Assembly: GCA_020635915.1 (NCBI GenBank)
Contig: JACJYU010000002.1
Location: 124,001 to 188,000, forward strand
DNA length: 64,000 bases
Source: Flammeovirgaceae bacterium
GTDB taxonomy: Bacteria; Bacteroidota; Bacteroidia; Cytophagales; Cyclobacteriaceae
Reading direction: 5' to 3'
The notes below the pieces were generated by a model. That model was not told the DNA's origin. It saw only the letters and a list, made by a program, of their open reading frames with translations, and made no database searches. Position numbers and translations under genes: made by a program. Of this stretch, positions 36,363 through 44,974 are shown piece after piece (position 1 is the stretch's first letter; each line of letters opens with the position of its first letter).

Positions 36363-37523
36363 ATGGTGAATACGGGAATAGAAAGCAAGGCCGCAACCGG
36401 GGTTACCGTAAAAGTTGTGGAAACCGATCAGGATTTAAAGGATTTCATTGGGTTCCCCTACAGCTTGTACCGAAACAACCCCTACTATGTCCCCCCCCTC
36501 AGGGCAGATCAGGAAACGGTATTGCGGGTGGACCAAAACCCAGCTTTTGACCATTGCACGGCACAATATTGGCTTGCCTACAAAAACAACAGGGTGGTAG
36601 GCCGCATTGCCGGTATCGTCAACCATGCATTCATTGACAAATGGAAAAAGAAGTACGCGCGGTTCGGATGGTTTGATTTTGAAGAGCAAGAAGGGGTGGC
36701 CCCGTCATTATTGTCCACATGCGAAAACTGGGCAAAAAAACAAGGCATGGAAGCCTTACATGGCCCCATGGGCTTCACCAATTTCGACCCGGCAGGAATG
36801 TTGGTGGAAGGGTTTGATCAACTGGCCACCATATCCGCGTTGTACAACTACCCCTACTATGTGTCCGCCATCGAAAAAGCGGGATACCGCAAAGAAGTGG
36901 ATTGGGTGGAATACAAAATCCAGGTGGCGGGCACTGTGCCAAAAAAAATCGAGCAACTGGCCAAGATTGTAAAGCGGAGGAACAAAGTGGAAGTAATCAA
37001 TCCACAAAAGTCGCAAGACATTGAAAGGTATGCACACGAGATATTCAAACTGATCAATACGTGCTATAGCCACCTGCACGGGATGGTGGAATTAACGGAA
37101 AAACAAATCCAGTTTTATATCAGGCAATACCTGCCCATTATAAGAAAGGACTTTATCACCCTGGTGGTCAACGAAACCGGGGCGCTCATTGCCTTTGGCA
37201 TTACCATGCCTTCCCTTTCCAAAGCCTTGCAGAAGGCAAATGGCAGCTTGTTCCCCTTTGGGTTTTTGCACCTTTTTATGGACATGCGCAAAAACAATAT
37301 GGGGGAACTTTGCCTCGTGGGCGTGCGCCCCGATTACCAGGGCAAGGGCATTAACGCGCTGCTCTTGGAAGAGGTGAACAAGTCCTATATACAAAACAAA
37401 ATCAAAGTGGTTGAGTCCAACCCGGAGTTGGAAGACAACAGGCAGGTGCAATCCTTATGGGATTATTACGAAGCACGGCAGCACAAGCGAAGGAGGTGCT
37501 ATATAAAACCATTGATTTCATGA
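36363..37523 (+). CDS. GNAT-fold acyltransferase-like protein, unknown substrate
   Basis: A 386-aa protein with an N-terminal GNAT-like segment (FIGFPYSLYRNNPYYVPPLRADQ, RVVGRIAGIVNH) and a C-terminal part carrying the acetyl-CoA loop pattern VGVRPDYQGKGINALLLEE (~residues 320-338). Similar large proteins are common in Bacteroidota and are unassigned. Its TGA overlaps the nadA ATG (ATGA), so it is translationally coupled to NAD synthesis. Confidence 0.7.
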   Translation: MVNTGIESKAATGVTVKVVETDQDLKDFIGFPYSLYRNNPYYVPPLRADQETVLRVDQNPAFDHCTAQYWLAYKNNRVVGRIAGIVNHAFIDKWKKKYARFGWFDFEEQEGVAPSLLSTCENWAKKQGMEALHGPMGFTNFDPAGMLVEGFDQLATISALYNYPYYVSAIEKAGYRKEVDWVEYKIQVAGTVPKKIEQLAKIVKRRNKVEVINPQKSQDIERYAHEIFKLINTCYSHLHGMVELTEKQIQFYIRQYLPIIRKDFITLVVNETGALIAFGITMPSLSKALQKANGSLFPFGFLHLFMDMRKNNMGELCLVGVRPDYQGKGINALLLEEVNKSYIQNKIKVVESNPELEDNRQVQSLWDYYEARQHKRRRCYIKPLIS

Positions 37524-38497
37524 AAACAGCAGTGGACACACGATCTATCACAAACTCCATACTGGAATTAAAGGAAAAAAAGAACGCCATCATCATCGCC
37601 CACTACTATCAGGCGCCTGAAATACAGGACGTGGCCGATGTGGTGGGCGACAGTTTGCAAATGGCGCAACAGGCCGCCCAGTCCGAGGCCGACATCATTG
37701 TGGTGGCCGGTGTGTACTTTATGGCCGAAACGGCAAAAATCCTTAATCCGTTGCGCAAAGTACTCCTCCCCGACACTGGGGCCGGCTGCTCTTTGGCAGA
37801 CTCCTGCCCTCCGGCAGAATTCAAAAAATTTATAGATGCCCATCCCGGCTCGCCTGTTGTCACCTATGTGAATTGCAGTGCCGAGGTCAAGGCCATGAGC
37901 GATATCGTTTGCACCTCTTCCAATGCGGTCAAGGTTGTGAATTCCATCCAAAGCGATAAGCCCATTATTTTTGCCCCTGACGTAAACCTGGGCAAATACC
38001 TGGTCCAACAAACCGGCAAGGACCTGATTTTATGGAATGGGAGTTGCGTTGTCCACGAAAACTTTTCGATCGACAAAATTCTGGGCCTTCATAAAGCACA
38101 CCCCGAAGCCAAATTTATTGCCCACCCCGAGTCGCAGCCACACATCCTGAAAATTGCCAGCTACGTAGGGTCTACCAAGGGCATGATCGATTTTGTAAAG
38201 CGTGACCGCCATCAGCAATATATTGTGGCCACGGAGGCTGGTATTTTGTACCAAATGCAAAAGGAAGTCCCCCAGAAGGTGCTCATCCCCGCCCCGGCAT
38301 TTGAAGACAACACCTGTGCCTGCAGCGAATGCCCCTACATGAAAATGAACACGCTGGAAAAACTTGAACGCTGCCTAAGTACCGAAAGCCCGGAGGTCTT
38401 CGTGCCGGAGCCCGTGCGCATAAAGGCAGTGGAGGCACTGAATGCCATGCTGGAACTTTCCGCCCAGCCCTCACGCAAAGTGGGCGTAGGGGCGTAG
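37520..38497 (+). CDS. nadA: Quinolinate synthase A
   Basis: A 325-aa Fe-S enzyme condensing iminoaspartate with dihydroxyacetone phosphate to quinolinate for NAD synthesis. The three cluster Cys are visible in SCPPAEF/NCSAEV/CSECPYMKMNT regions, and IIAHYYQAPEIQDVADVVGDSL is the N-terminal family signature. The ATG at 37520 overlaps the previous stop. Clusters of NadA are NO- and oxygen-sensitive. It ends 1 base from the convergent queD stop. Confidence 0.93.
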   Translation: MKTAVDTRSITNSILELKEKKNAIIIAHYYQAPEIQDVADVVGDSLQMAQQAAQSEADIIVVAGVYFMAETAKILNPLRKVLLPDTGAGCSLADSCPPAEFKKFIDAHPGSPVVTYVNCSAEVKAMSDIVCTSSNAVKVVNSIQSDKPIIFAPDVNLGKYLVQQTGKDLILWNGSCVVHENFSIDKILGLHKAHPEAKFIAHPESQPHILKIASYVGSTKGMIDFVKRDRHQQYIVATEAGILYQMQKEVPQKVLIPAPAFEDNTCACSECPYMKMNTLEKLERCLSTESPEVFVPEPVRIKAVEALNAMLELSAQPSRKVGVGA

Positions 38498-38498
38498 T

Positions 38499-38927
38499 TC
38501 ATCCTTCCGACCAATCCGCAAACGAATCGCGCGTTTCGTACAACCTTAAGGACTTTAGCCCAACGCTTTCGGGCAAGGCCGCGCGAATTTGGTTCCTGGA
38601 GAAGACCAATAAATTTTCCGCTGTAGGTTCGTGCTCAAATACAAAAAGCTCAGAAGGGGAAAATTCATTTTTGACGTTGGCCAGGTAGGCTTTTGATAAA
38701 ATAAGCTTATGGTCCAATACCTTAATGACCGACTCCTGCACACAGGCCTTTAAAACTTTAAAGTCAAGGGTTATCCCCAGCCCGGGGATGAACCCATCGC
38801 TTTCCTGCTTCGCGTGCACGGTCACCTGCAGTTCATAGGAATGCCCATGAATGTTTTGGCAGCTTCCCGGGTAGGTGTAAATGGCATGGGCGGCTTCAAA
38901 CCTAAAAATTTTGGTAATGGAAATCAT
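38499..38927 (-). CDS. queD: 6-carboxytetrahydropterin synthase (QueD/PTPS family)
   Basis: A 142-aa enzyme of queuosine/pterin synthesis. FRFEAAHA and NIHGHSYELQV give the zinc His ligands, the catalytic Cys is in PGSCQN, and LDHKLIL and EPTAENLLVF carry the later conserved His/Glu. The substrate could be 7,8-dihydroneopterin triphosphate. Queuosine neighbours are not in the window. Confidence 0.88.
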   Translation of the reverse strand: MISITKIFRFEAAHAIYTYPGSCQNIHGHSYELQVTVHAKQESDGFIPGLGITLDFKVLKACVQESVIKVLDHKLILSKAYLANVKNEFSPSELFVFEHEPTAENLLVFSRNQIRAALPESVGLKSLRLYETRDSFADWSEG

Positions 38928-38977
38928 GTTGTGGATGTTAACTATGGTTATTCTTGTTCTTCTCCTGTAGCCCCGTG

Positions 38978-40363
38978 TTATACAGGTTCAAAGCGGGCGG
39001 TAAAGTGCCTCAGGAAGGGCGGTTCATACGTGATCTGATATCCCCCCTTGCGGCCGGCCATGCCCAGGATATCATCAAATACATCGACCACATAATCAAT
39101 ATGGCTTTGCGTATAGGTCCTGCGGGGAATGGCCAACCTAACCAGTTCATGTTTTGCCGGGACCAATTTGCCGTTTTTGCCGTACTTGCCAAACATCACG
39201 CTCCCTATCTCCACGCAACGGATGCCGCCCTGCACATACAAGTCACACACCAATGCCTGCCCTGGGTATTGGTGGACAGGAATATTTGGGTACAGTTTGC
39301 CGGCATCGATATACACCGCATGTCCCCCGATGGGCCAAACCACGGGCACCCCTTTTGCCTTCAAATGTTCTCCGAGATAGGCCGTGCTCCGTATGCGGTA
39401 ATGCAAATAATCCGGGTCGAATACCTCTTTAAGGCCAATGGCCATCGCTTCCATATCGCGGCCGGCCAGGCCACCATAGGTGGCGAACCCCTCCGAAATA
39501 ATCAATAGGTTGATACATTTTCCACTCAACTCTTCGTCCTTAAGGGCAAGGAGGCCTCCTATGTTCACCATACCATCTTTTTTGGCGCTCATGACAAACG
39601 CATCGCCCAATTGCAACATTTTTTGGGCGATTGCCTCATAAGTATGCCCGCTGTACCCCTGCTCGCGGTGTTTTACGAAGTAACTGTTTTCGGCAATACG
39701 GCATCCATCTATCACCAGCATTACGTGGTGCTCATCACAAATTGAACGCACCTCCTCCATATTGCACATGCTCACCGGTTGGCCTCCCGAGGAATTGTTG
39801 GTCACCGTCATGATGACGGCCCCAATATTTTGCGCACCGTGCGCGAGGATAAGCCCCGACAATTTATCGGTGTCAATATTGCCTTTAAAATCCGATCCTT
39901 GCTCCAAATCGATGGACTCCGCAGACGGTATGTCTATGGCCGTGGCCCCGGTAAATTCAATATTTGCCCGGGTCGTGTCAAAATGGGTGTTGCTGATGAA
40001 CACTTTGCCCTTGCCCCCAATGGTGCTATACAGTATCCTCTCGGCCGCCCTACCCTGGTGGGCGGGCAGGATATAGGGCATCCCCGTAAGGTCCCGGACC
40101 ACGCGCTCAAGATGTTGCCAGCTTCTTGCCCCGGCATAGCTTTCGTCCCCGGCCAGCATCCCGGCCAACTGGCGGTCGCTCATGGCCCCCGTCCCACTGT
40201 CGGTCAACAGGTCTATAAACACATCGTCTGATTGGAGAAGGAAGGGGTTATAGTAGGCGGCCTTTAACTTGTCCAGGCGGTACCCTTCTGTGGTGACCGT
40301 CAAGGGCTCCACCATTTTAATTTTAAATGGCTCGGTCAGTGCCCTCTTTTTCTTCGGCATCAT
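38978..40363 (-). CDS. tnaA: Tryptophanase (beta-eliminating PLP lyase)
   Basis: A 461-aa PLP enzyme. The catalytic Lys is in SAKKDGMVNIGG; GGHAVYIDAGKLYP, QYPGQALVCDLYVQGGIRCVEIGS and the C-terminal YEPPFLRHFTARFEPV match TnaA more closely than tyrosine phenol-lyase. It splits tryptophan to indole, pyruvate and ammonia. The start at MMPKKKR is preceded by a good ribosome site (AAAGGAG); the longer frame starts with TTG. The shared palindrome lies 19 bases upstream. Confidence 0.88.
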   Translation of the reverse strand: MMPKKKRALTEPFKIKMVEPLTVTTEGYRLDKLKAAYYNPFLLQSDDVFIDLLTDSGTGAMSDRQLAGMLAGDESYAGARSWQHLERVVRDLTGMPYILPAHQGRAAERILYSTIGGKGKVFISNTHFDTTRANIEFTGATAIDIPSAESIDLEQGSDFKGNIDTDKLSGLILAHGAQNIGAVIMTVTNNSSGGQPVSMCNMEEVRSICDEHHVMLVIDGCRIAENSYFVKHREQGYSGHTYEAIAQKMLQLGDAFVMSAKKDGMVNIGGLLALKDEELSGKCINLLIISEGFATYGGLAGRDMEAMAIGLKEVFDPDYLHYRIRSTAYLGEHLKAKGVPVVWPIGGHAVYIDAGKLYPNIPVHQYPGQALVCDLYVQGGIRCVEIGSVMFGKYGKNGKLVPAKHELVRLAIPRRTYTQSHIDYVVDVFDDILGMAGRKGGYQITYEPPFLRHFTARFEPV

Positions 40364-40382
40364 AGCGGCTCCTTTTTCCAAT

Positions 40383-40402
40383 AAAGGACAAAATTATCCT
40401 TT
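40383..40402. promoter_or_regulatory. Shared 20-bp palindromic operator, site 5 variant (tnaA)
   Basis: AAAGGAC-AAAATT-ATCCTTT; the A-to-G change is made symmetrically in both half-sites, which keeps the palindrome intact. It lies directly upstream of the tnaA ribosome site. Confidence 0.55.
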
Positions 40403-40511
40403 TATATCGTGTTTATGGCGTTGTGGGCAAATTTTATATGACATAAATCCTAATGGAAGTTGACCGGGGTCATTCGGTCCCGGTAAAGGCAGGCCTAGTT
40501 TTATGGAAGTA

Positions 40512-40519
40512 TACATTTG
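40512..40519 (+). promoter_or_regulatory. Promoter -7 box (TACATTTG) of the small coiled-coil protein
   Basis: Exact TAnnTTTG match that lies after the first ATG (40503) of the frame and 10 bases before the second (40530), so it favours the later start. Confidence 0.45.
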
Positions 40520-40529
40520 TGGTTTTACT

Positions 40530-40718
40530 ATGATAAAAATCGATGCCAGGCACAAAGGCCTATTATTGGAAGCACTGGAAGAATTGATGTACAAACTCTC
40601 GTTGGAACTGGACGGGCTAAAAGGGCAACCGCTCAGCCGGTCAAGGAAAGAACTTACCCAGAAGCAGGCCCAAATAGAAGAGTTGCAACACCTGGTTTCT
40701 TCTTCAAGCCCTGAATGA
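40530..40718 (+). CDS. Small hypothetical protein with coiled coil
   Basis: A 62-aa basic/acidic helical protein (LLLEALEELMYKLSLELDGLKG, then KELTQKQAQIEELQHL). No family recognised. Start at 40530 is chosen because a promoter box lies between it and the alternative ATG at 40503. It stands alone between tnaA and the second RIC-like gene. Confidence 0.5.
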   Translation: MIKIDARHKGLLLEALEELMYKLSLELDGLKGQPLSRSRKELTQKQAQIEELQHLVSSSSPE

Positions 40719-40764
40719 CGCACTGGCTGCCCGTGCCGTTCACATTTTTCCCTTTAACTTTATT

Positions 40765-40784
40765 AAAAGACCAATATATCTTTT
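40765..40784. promoter_or_regulatory. Shared 20-bp palindromic operator, site 6 (RIC-like gene)
   Basis: AAAAGAC-CAATAT-ATCTTTT, 54 bases before the RIC-like start. A TATTTTTG box begins at its last base (40784), so spacing differs from the other sites. Confidence 0.65.
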
Positions 40785-40837
40785 ATTTTTGGGTAAACGG
40801 CCTGCTAAAACATTGTTGATATTGCCCAGCCTTTTAC

Positions 40838-41548
40838 ATGACGGTTTCTGAATTATTGCGCATAGCCCCCCAGGCGGCCCCGACCCTAAAAAAATGGGGA
40901 ATTGCCAGCGGGGATGGCGGCATACGGTTTGAGGAAGCCTGTAAAGAAGCCGGGGTGTTGCCGGGGGCTGTAAAGGCCAGGCTAAAGGCCGTGTGCCCTT
41001 CAACTTCCCCTGTTGAAGGCCTAACCGGCTGGCCGGCACCGGAGTTGATATCAAATAAGCTGGCGCAACACCACCAATTGATAAAAAGGTCAATAGCGGG
41101 CATCCGCGAATCCTTTCAGGAAGTATTCCGGCAATATGCACCCGTAAGGGCAGAATTGACCAAGATCAAACCGCTCATTGACAAGGTGGCCGAAGGCCTG
41201 GAACTACATATCCATACGGAAGGGAAAATCTTGTTCCCCGCCATAAAAAGAATGGCCACCGATAGCCCGGAAAAGGACGAAAGCGAGGGCAACGGGTTTC
41301 CCCTGGCATACCCCCTGGAAGCCATGGAAGACGACCATCGGGAAGCCCTTGCCGACCTGGGCAAGATCAGGATACTGAGCCGGGGCCATAGGGTGCCAGG
41401 GGGCACCAATTCCAACTTTCATTTGTTGTATACGCAGCTTCAACGGTTGGAAAAGCACCTTCGGCAAGCGGTTTTAATTGAAGACGGCATACTCTTTCCG
41501 GCAGCATTGAAACTGGAAGGCAAAACCATCAATGGGGCAACCCCATAA
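40838..41548 (+). CDS. RIC-like hemerythrin-domain protein lacking the N-terminal Cys pair
   Basis: A 236-aa protein. The N-terminus (MTVSELLRIAPQAAPTLKKWGIASGDGGIRFEEACKEAG) is recognisably the ScdA/DUF542 domain, but the usual FCCGG is SGDGG, without Cys. The remainder is hemerythrin-like with diiron ligands in QHHQLIKR, LHIHTEGKILFPAI, EDDHREAL and EDGILFPAAL. Diiron repair or NO-sensing function is likely; cluster repair through Cys is not supported. Confidence 0.8.
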   Translation: MTVSELLRIAPQAAPTLKKWGIASGDGGIRFEEACKEAGVLPGAVKARLKAVCPSTSPVEGLTGWPAPELISNKLAQHHQLIKRSIAGIRESFQEVFRQYAPVRAELTKIKPLIDKVAEGLELHIHTEGKILFPAIKRMATDSPEKDESEGNGFPLAYPLEAMEDDHREALADLGKIRILSRGHRVPGGTNSNFHLLYTQLQRLEKHLRQAVLIEDGILFPAALKLEGKTINGATP

Positions 41549-41604
41549 GGCAATATTTTTTGAACAATATTTTTTAAACGTTATTAAAATTTAAACCTAC
41601 AACC

Positions 41605-43455
41605 ATGGAACTTAACCAGGAAATACTAAGCAACATCGTGATATACATGAAGTATGCACGGTACATCCCCGAACTGCAACGCAGGGAATTATGGCCGGAA
41701 ATATGTGCAAGGTATGAAAACATGATGGTGGAAAAGTACCCACAACTACAGGACGAAATCCAGGACAACATGCAATGGATATTGCAAAAGAAGATTTTGC
41801 CCTCCATGCGTGCCATGCAGTTTGCCGGGCCTTCCATCTCGCGCAACAACAGCCGCATATACAACTGTGCCTATTTGCCGGTGGACGACATCCGGGCATT
41901 TTCCGAAGCGATGTTCCTGTTGCTGGGCGGCACCGGTGTAGGATATTCCGTTCAATACCACCACGTGGGCGAATTGCCCCCCATTGAAAAGGCGGGGAAG
42001 CGCAGAAGGTTTTTGATTGGCGACAGCCTGGAAGGCTGGGCCGACTCCATTAAGATGATCATGAAGGCCTACTTTGGGCAAAGCAAGGCCATGCCCGATT
42101 TCGACTACTCCGATATCCGTCCGAAAGGTGCCCGCCTGGTCACCGCGGGTGGCAAAGCCCCAGGCCCGGAGCCCTTGAAAGTATGCCACGCCCATATCAC
42201 GGCCATCCTCGACCGCAAAAAGGACGGGGACCATTTGACCCCCCTGGAGTGCCACGACCTTATGTGCCATATTGCCAATGCCGTGCTGGCCGGTGGGATA
42301 CGCAGGTCGGCCATGATTTCCCTCTTCTCCCCGGAAGACGAGGAAATGCTTACCTGTAAGTTTGGCAATTGGTGGGAATTGAACGAGCAACGGGGCCGTG
42401 CAAACAACTCTGCCGTGCTGTCCCGTGACGAAACCACACAGGAAGAATTTTTTGACCTTTGGAAAAAAATAGAATTGTCAGGCACAGGGGAACCCGGGTT
42501 TTATTTTACCAACCATCCCGACTGGGGGACCAACCCTTGTTGTGAAATTGCCCTTCGCCCTTTCCAATTTTGCAACCTCTGTGAAGTAAACGTGTCCGAT
42601 GTGGAAACCCAAGAAGAACTCAATGCACGTGCCCGGGCCGCTGGCTTCTTTGGCACCCTGCAGGCGGGGTTCACCGACTTTCATTACCTGCGCGAGGTGT
42701 GGAAGCAGACCACCGAGCAGGACGCGTTGATCGGGGTGGGAATGACCGGTATTGCCAGTGGCAAAGTGATGAAGCTCGACTTAAAAGAAGCGGCCGATGA
42801 AGTAAAGCACGTAAACGTGGAAGTCACCGCCAAAATAGGGATCGAATTTGCGGCACGGTGCACCACTATCAAGCCCTCCGGAACGAGCTCATTGGTGCTC
42901 GGCACTTCGTCCGGCATCCATGCGTGGCACAACGACTATTATTTGCGCAGGATGAGGATAGGAAAAAACGAGGCACTGTACGAATACCTGCGGGACCACC
43001 ACCCAGAACTCCTGGAAGAGGATTTGCTCAACAGCAAGCAGGCCATCGTATGTATCCCACAAAAGGCACCAGAAAACAGTATCCTGCGCACCGAAAGCGC
43101 CATGGACCTGTTAGAGCGGGTAAAAACCTTTAATGTGGAATGGGTGCGCAATGGTTACCGGTTAGGGCACAATGCCAATAATGTATCGGCCACTGTGTCC
43201 ATCAAGGAAAAGGAATGGAAGGAAGTGGGCGAATGGATGTGGGAAAACAAGGCCTCGTACAACGGATTGAGCGTGCTGCCTTACGACAACGGCAACTACA
43301 AGCAACCTCCTTTTGAGGACATCACCCGTGAACGGTACGAAGAACTGGAAAAGTCGCTTAAGAGCATCGACCTGTCGGCCATTTATGAACCCGATGATGC
43401 CACTGACCTGCAGGCAGAGGCTGCGTGCGCGGGCGGTGCCTGTGTGATCCAGTAA
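41605..43455 (+). CDS. nrdJ: Adenosylcobalamin-dependent ribonucleoside reductase (class II)
   Basis: A 616-aa single-chain reductase. It has the NxCxE-type motif NPCCEIAL (~residues 312-319), finger-loop and barrel segments (GGTGVGYSVQYHHVG, GGIRRSAMISLFS), TIKPSGTSSLVLGTSSGIHAWH and a C-terminal redox pair CAGGAC. It reduces ribonucleotides to deoxyribonucleotides without oxygen, using B12, which suits growth on nitrate. A strong bidirectional terminator follows. Confidence 0.88.
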   Translation: MELNQEILSNIVIYMKYARYIPELQRRELWPEICARYENMMVEKYPQLQDEIQDNMQWILQKKILPSMRAMQFAGPSISRNNSRIYNCAYLPVDDIRAFSEAMFLLLGGTGVGYSVQYHHVGELPPIEKAGKRRRFLIGDSLEGWADSIKMIMKAYFGQSKAMPDFDYSDIRPKGARLVTAGGKAPGPEPLKVCHAHITAILDRKKDGDHLTPLECHDLMCHIANAVLAGGIRRSAMISLFSPEDEEMLTCKFGNWWELNEQRGRANNSAVLSRDETTQEEFFDLWKKIELSGTGEPGFYFTNHPDWGTNPCCEIALRPFQFCNLCEVNVSDVETQEELNARARAAGFFGTLQAGFTDFHYLREVWKQTTEQDALIGVGMTGIASGKVMKLDLKEAADEVKHVNVEVTAKIGIEFAARCTTIKPSGTSSLVLGTSSGIHAWHNDYYLRRMRIGKNEALYEYLRDHHPELLEEDLLNSKQAIVCIPQKAPENSILRTESAMDLLERVKTFNVEWVRNGYRLGHNANNVSATVSIKEKEWKEVGEWMWENKASYNGLSVLPYDNGNYKQPPFEDITRERYEELEKSLKSIDLSAIYEPDDATDLQAEAACAGGACVIQ

Positions 43456-43478
43456 CTTGCCATCTTTCTTACCCCAGT

Positions 43479-43528
43479 AAAAAGCCGGTGTGCCTGAGTT
43501 TTTGCTTCAGGCCATCGGCTTTGTTTTT
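43479..43528. terminator. Bidirectional intrinsic terminator after nrdJ
   Basis: Stem AAAGCCG (43479-43485) with CGGCTTT (43516-43522), plus inner CCTGA (43491-43495) with TCAGG (43507-43511). A T run follows on each strand. It lies between the convergent nrdJ and DUF6544 genes. Confidence 0.75.
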
Positions 43529-43600
43529 GGCAAGCCAAAAAGATTGGGCCTTTCTTTTCATTACCTTTCCCAGGAAGCCTGAATGCCTCGGCCTTTGTGG

Positions 43601-44692
43601 TTAATGAAAAGAGCCTACATTGTATTCAATGTCCTTCAGGTAAAATTTTCCGTAGGTGAATTTTCCGTCAGGATAGTGCCAAACACCCTCCCCATAGGTT
43701 GGCAAATGCCTCCCTCCCACTAGCTTGTAGTTGGCCAGTGGCGTGGAAAAGCGGTATTGTTTCTTTTCGTTAATGTCATAGCGGTCGTCCGATACAAAAT
43801 TTACCAACTGGCCATCCTCATTGAAATACAGCGTGGCAGAAACAAGGTTAGGTCCATTTTTAAAAGTGGCATGGGCCGAATTCTTATCGATGGGCAGCCA
43901 TTCTATCCTTTTGTCGATCAAGGCAGCGGGAACGAACATGCACATATCGTTAAAAAAGGTAACTGTTTCCGCCTTGTCCATTTCCGGACCGGACGCCTGC
44001 GCCACGGGCACCAGTCCCAGCAACCTGATGTCCATCCCTGCCTTTCCATCCGCATAACGGTGGTACCCCATCACCGGCATGCCCCACTTCCTGGCCTTCA
44101 TAAAAAAGAACCTGGAGGGGGCGGCAAAAAAATTGTACTGCAGGGAGCCAAAACCGAACCAATCCTCCCCCTTTCCCCTCATGTTTCCATCAAACACGAT
44201 CCTGACGTTTTTTACCTTTGGCTGGTTCAGCGATCCGGAATACCTAATATATTTTTGCACCGGAAGGGGCAAATCCTTTATGTCTGCTTCGGTCAACAAG
44301 GCCACCCCGGCTTCGCCCGGGATACCGAGGTTCGATTTTACATCTTTGGCAAAACCGGATTCAAACCTTTGCCCACCCCAGCCCAGTATGACGGCCACCA
44401 GAAGGATGCCGTTCACCAGGGTCCCGAACTTTGCATCTTTCCAGGCTACGGCAATCAGCAACTGGGAAACCACTATGGCCGCCAAAACAACTATAGGCCA
44501 ATATCCATTTTCCAGGAAAAACAAAAGGCCGCCCAAGACAAACAGGGTGCTGGCCACCAGCCAGGCAGTCCCTTCAATGCGGGATATTTGCCTTGTCAGT
44601 TGGGCCATGCGGCCCAAGCCAAATGCCTTCGTAAAGCCCATTAAATGAACGAGGCCGTGGGCCAATAGGATCAATGATAATACGTATCTCAT
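43601..44692 (-). CDS. DUF6544 family membrane protein
   Basis: A 363-aa protein: four N-terminal helices (MRYVLSLILLAHGLVHLMGF...) and a soluble C-terminal beta-rich domain (LPLPVQKYIRYSGSLNQPKVKNVRI, WFGFGSLQYNFFAAPSRFFFMKARKWGMPVMGYHRYADGKAGM, GEGVWHYPDGKFTYGKFYLKDIEYNV). It looks like the DUF6544 family, of unknown function. It is the last gene of the minus-strand run. Confidence 0.7.
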   Translation of the reverse strand: MRYVLSLILLAHGLVHLMGFTKAFGLGRMAQLTRQISRIEGTAWLVASTLFVLGGLLFFLENGYWPIVVLAAIVVSQLLIAVAWKDAKFGTLVNGILLVAVILGWGGQRFESGFAKDVKSNLGIPGEAGVALLTEADIKDLPLPVQKYIRYSGSLNQPKVKNVRIVFDGNMRGKGEDWFGFGSLQYNFFAAPSRFFFMKARKWGMPVMGYHRYADGKAGMDIRLLGLVPVAQASGPEMDKAETVTFFNDMCMFVPAALIDKRIEWLPIDKNSAHATFKNGPNLVSATLYFNEDGQLVNFVSDDRYDINEKKQYRFSTPLANYKLVGGRHLPTYGEGVWHYPDGKFTYGKFYLKDIEYNVGSFH

Positions 44693-44746
44693 ACTTTATG
44701 CCATTTCATTTGCCTGGTCGCACATAAAACAAGTACCATACAAAAT

Positions 44747-44845
44747 TTATTGTCCCTTAGGAAAAACCGAATGATAGGGGTCACCCAGCCTACTGATTTC
44801 CGTCATGGAATACCCAGCGTTGCTGGCCCATCCTCCTGGGTTCAT
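44747..44845 (-). CDS. Possible small protein (32 aa)
   Basis: A 32-codon frame from ATG 44845 to TAA (MNPGGWASNAGY... SVFPKGQ). Its ATG overlaps the TGA of the preceding small frame (ATGA). No family recognised; could be non-coding. Confidence 0.3.
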   Translation of the reverse strand: MNPGGWASNAGYSMTEISRLGDPYHSVFPKGQ

Positions 44846-44955
44846 GCAGGGCAAAACAAAACCTGAATAATTATTCCTGCCAAAATCAGGAGCACCAGGT
44901 ATAAAAACAACCTTGCCCTCCTCACATACCATTTGTTCATAATAAAGTCGTTCAT
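44842..44955 (-). CDS. Possible small single-helix membrane protein (37 aa)
   Basis: Frame with a basic N-terminus (MNDFIMNKWYVRRAR) and one hydrophobic helix (LFLYLVLLILAGIIIQVLF). It lies in the 282-base gap between DUF6544 and the upstream secreted protein. Supported by composition only. Confidence 0.35.
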   Translation of the reverse strand: MNDFIMNKWYVRRARLFLYLVLLILAGIIIQVLFCPA

Positions 44956-44974
44956 AATCAAAAAATTTTCAGCC

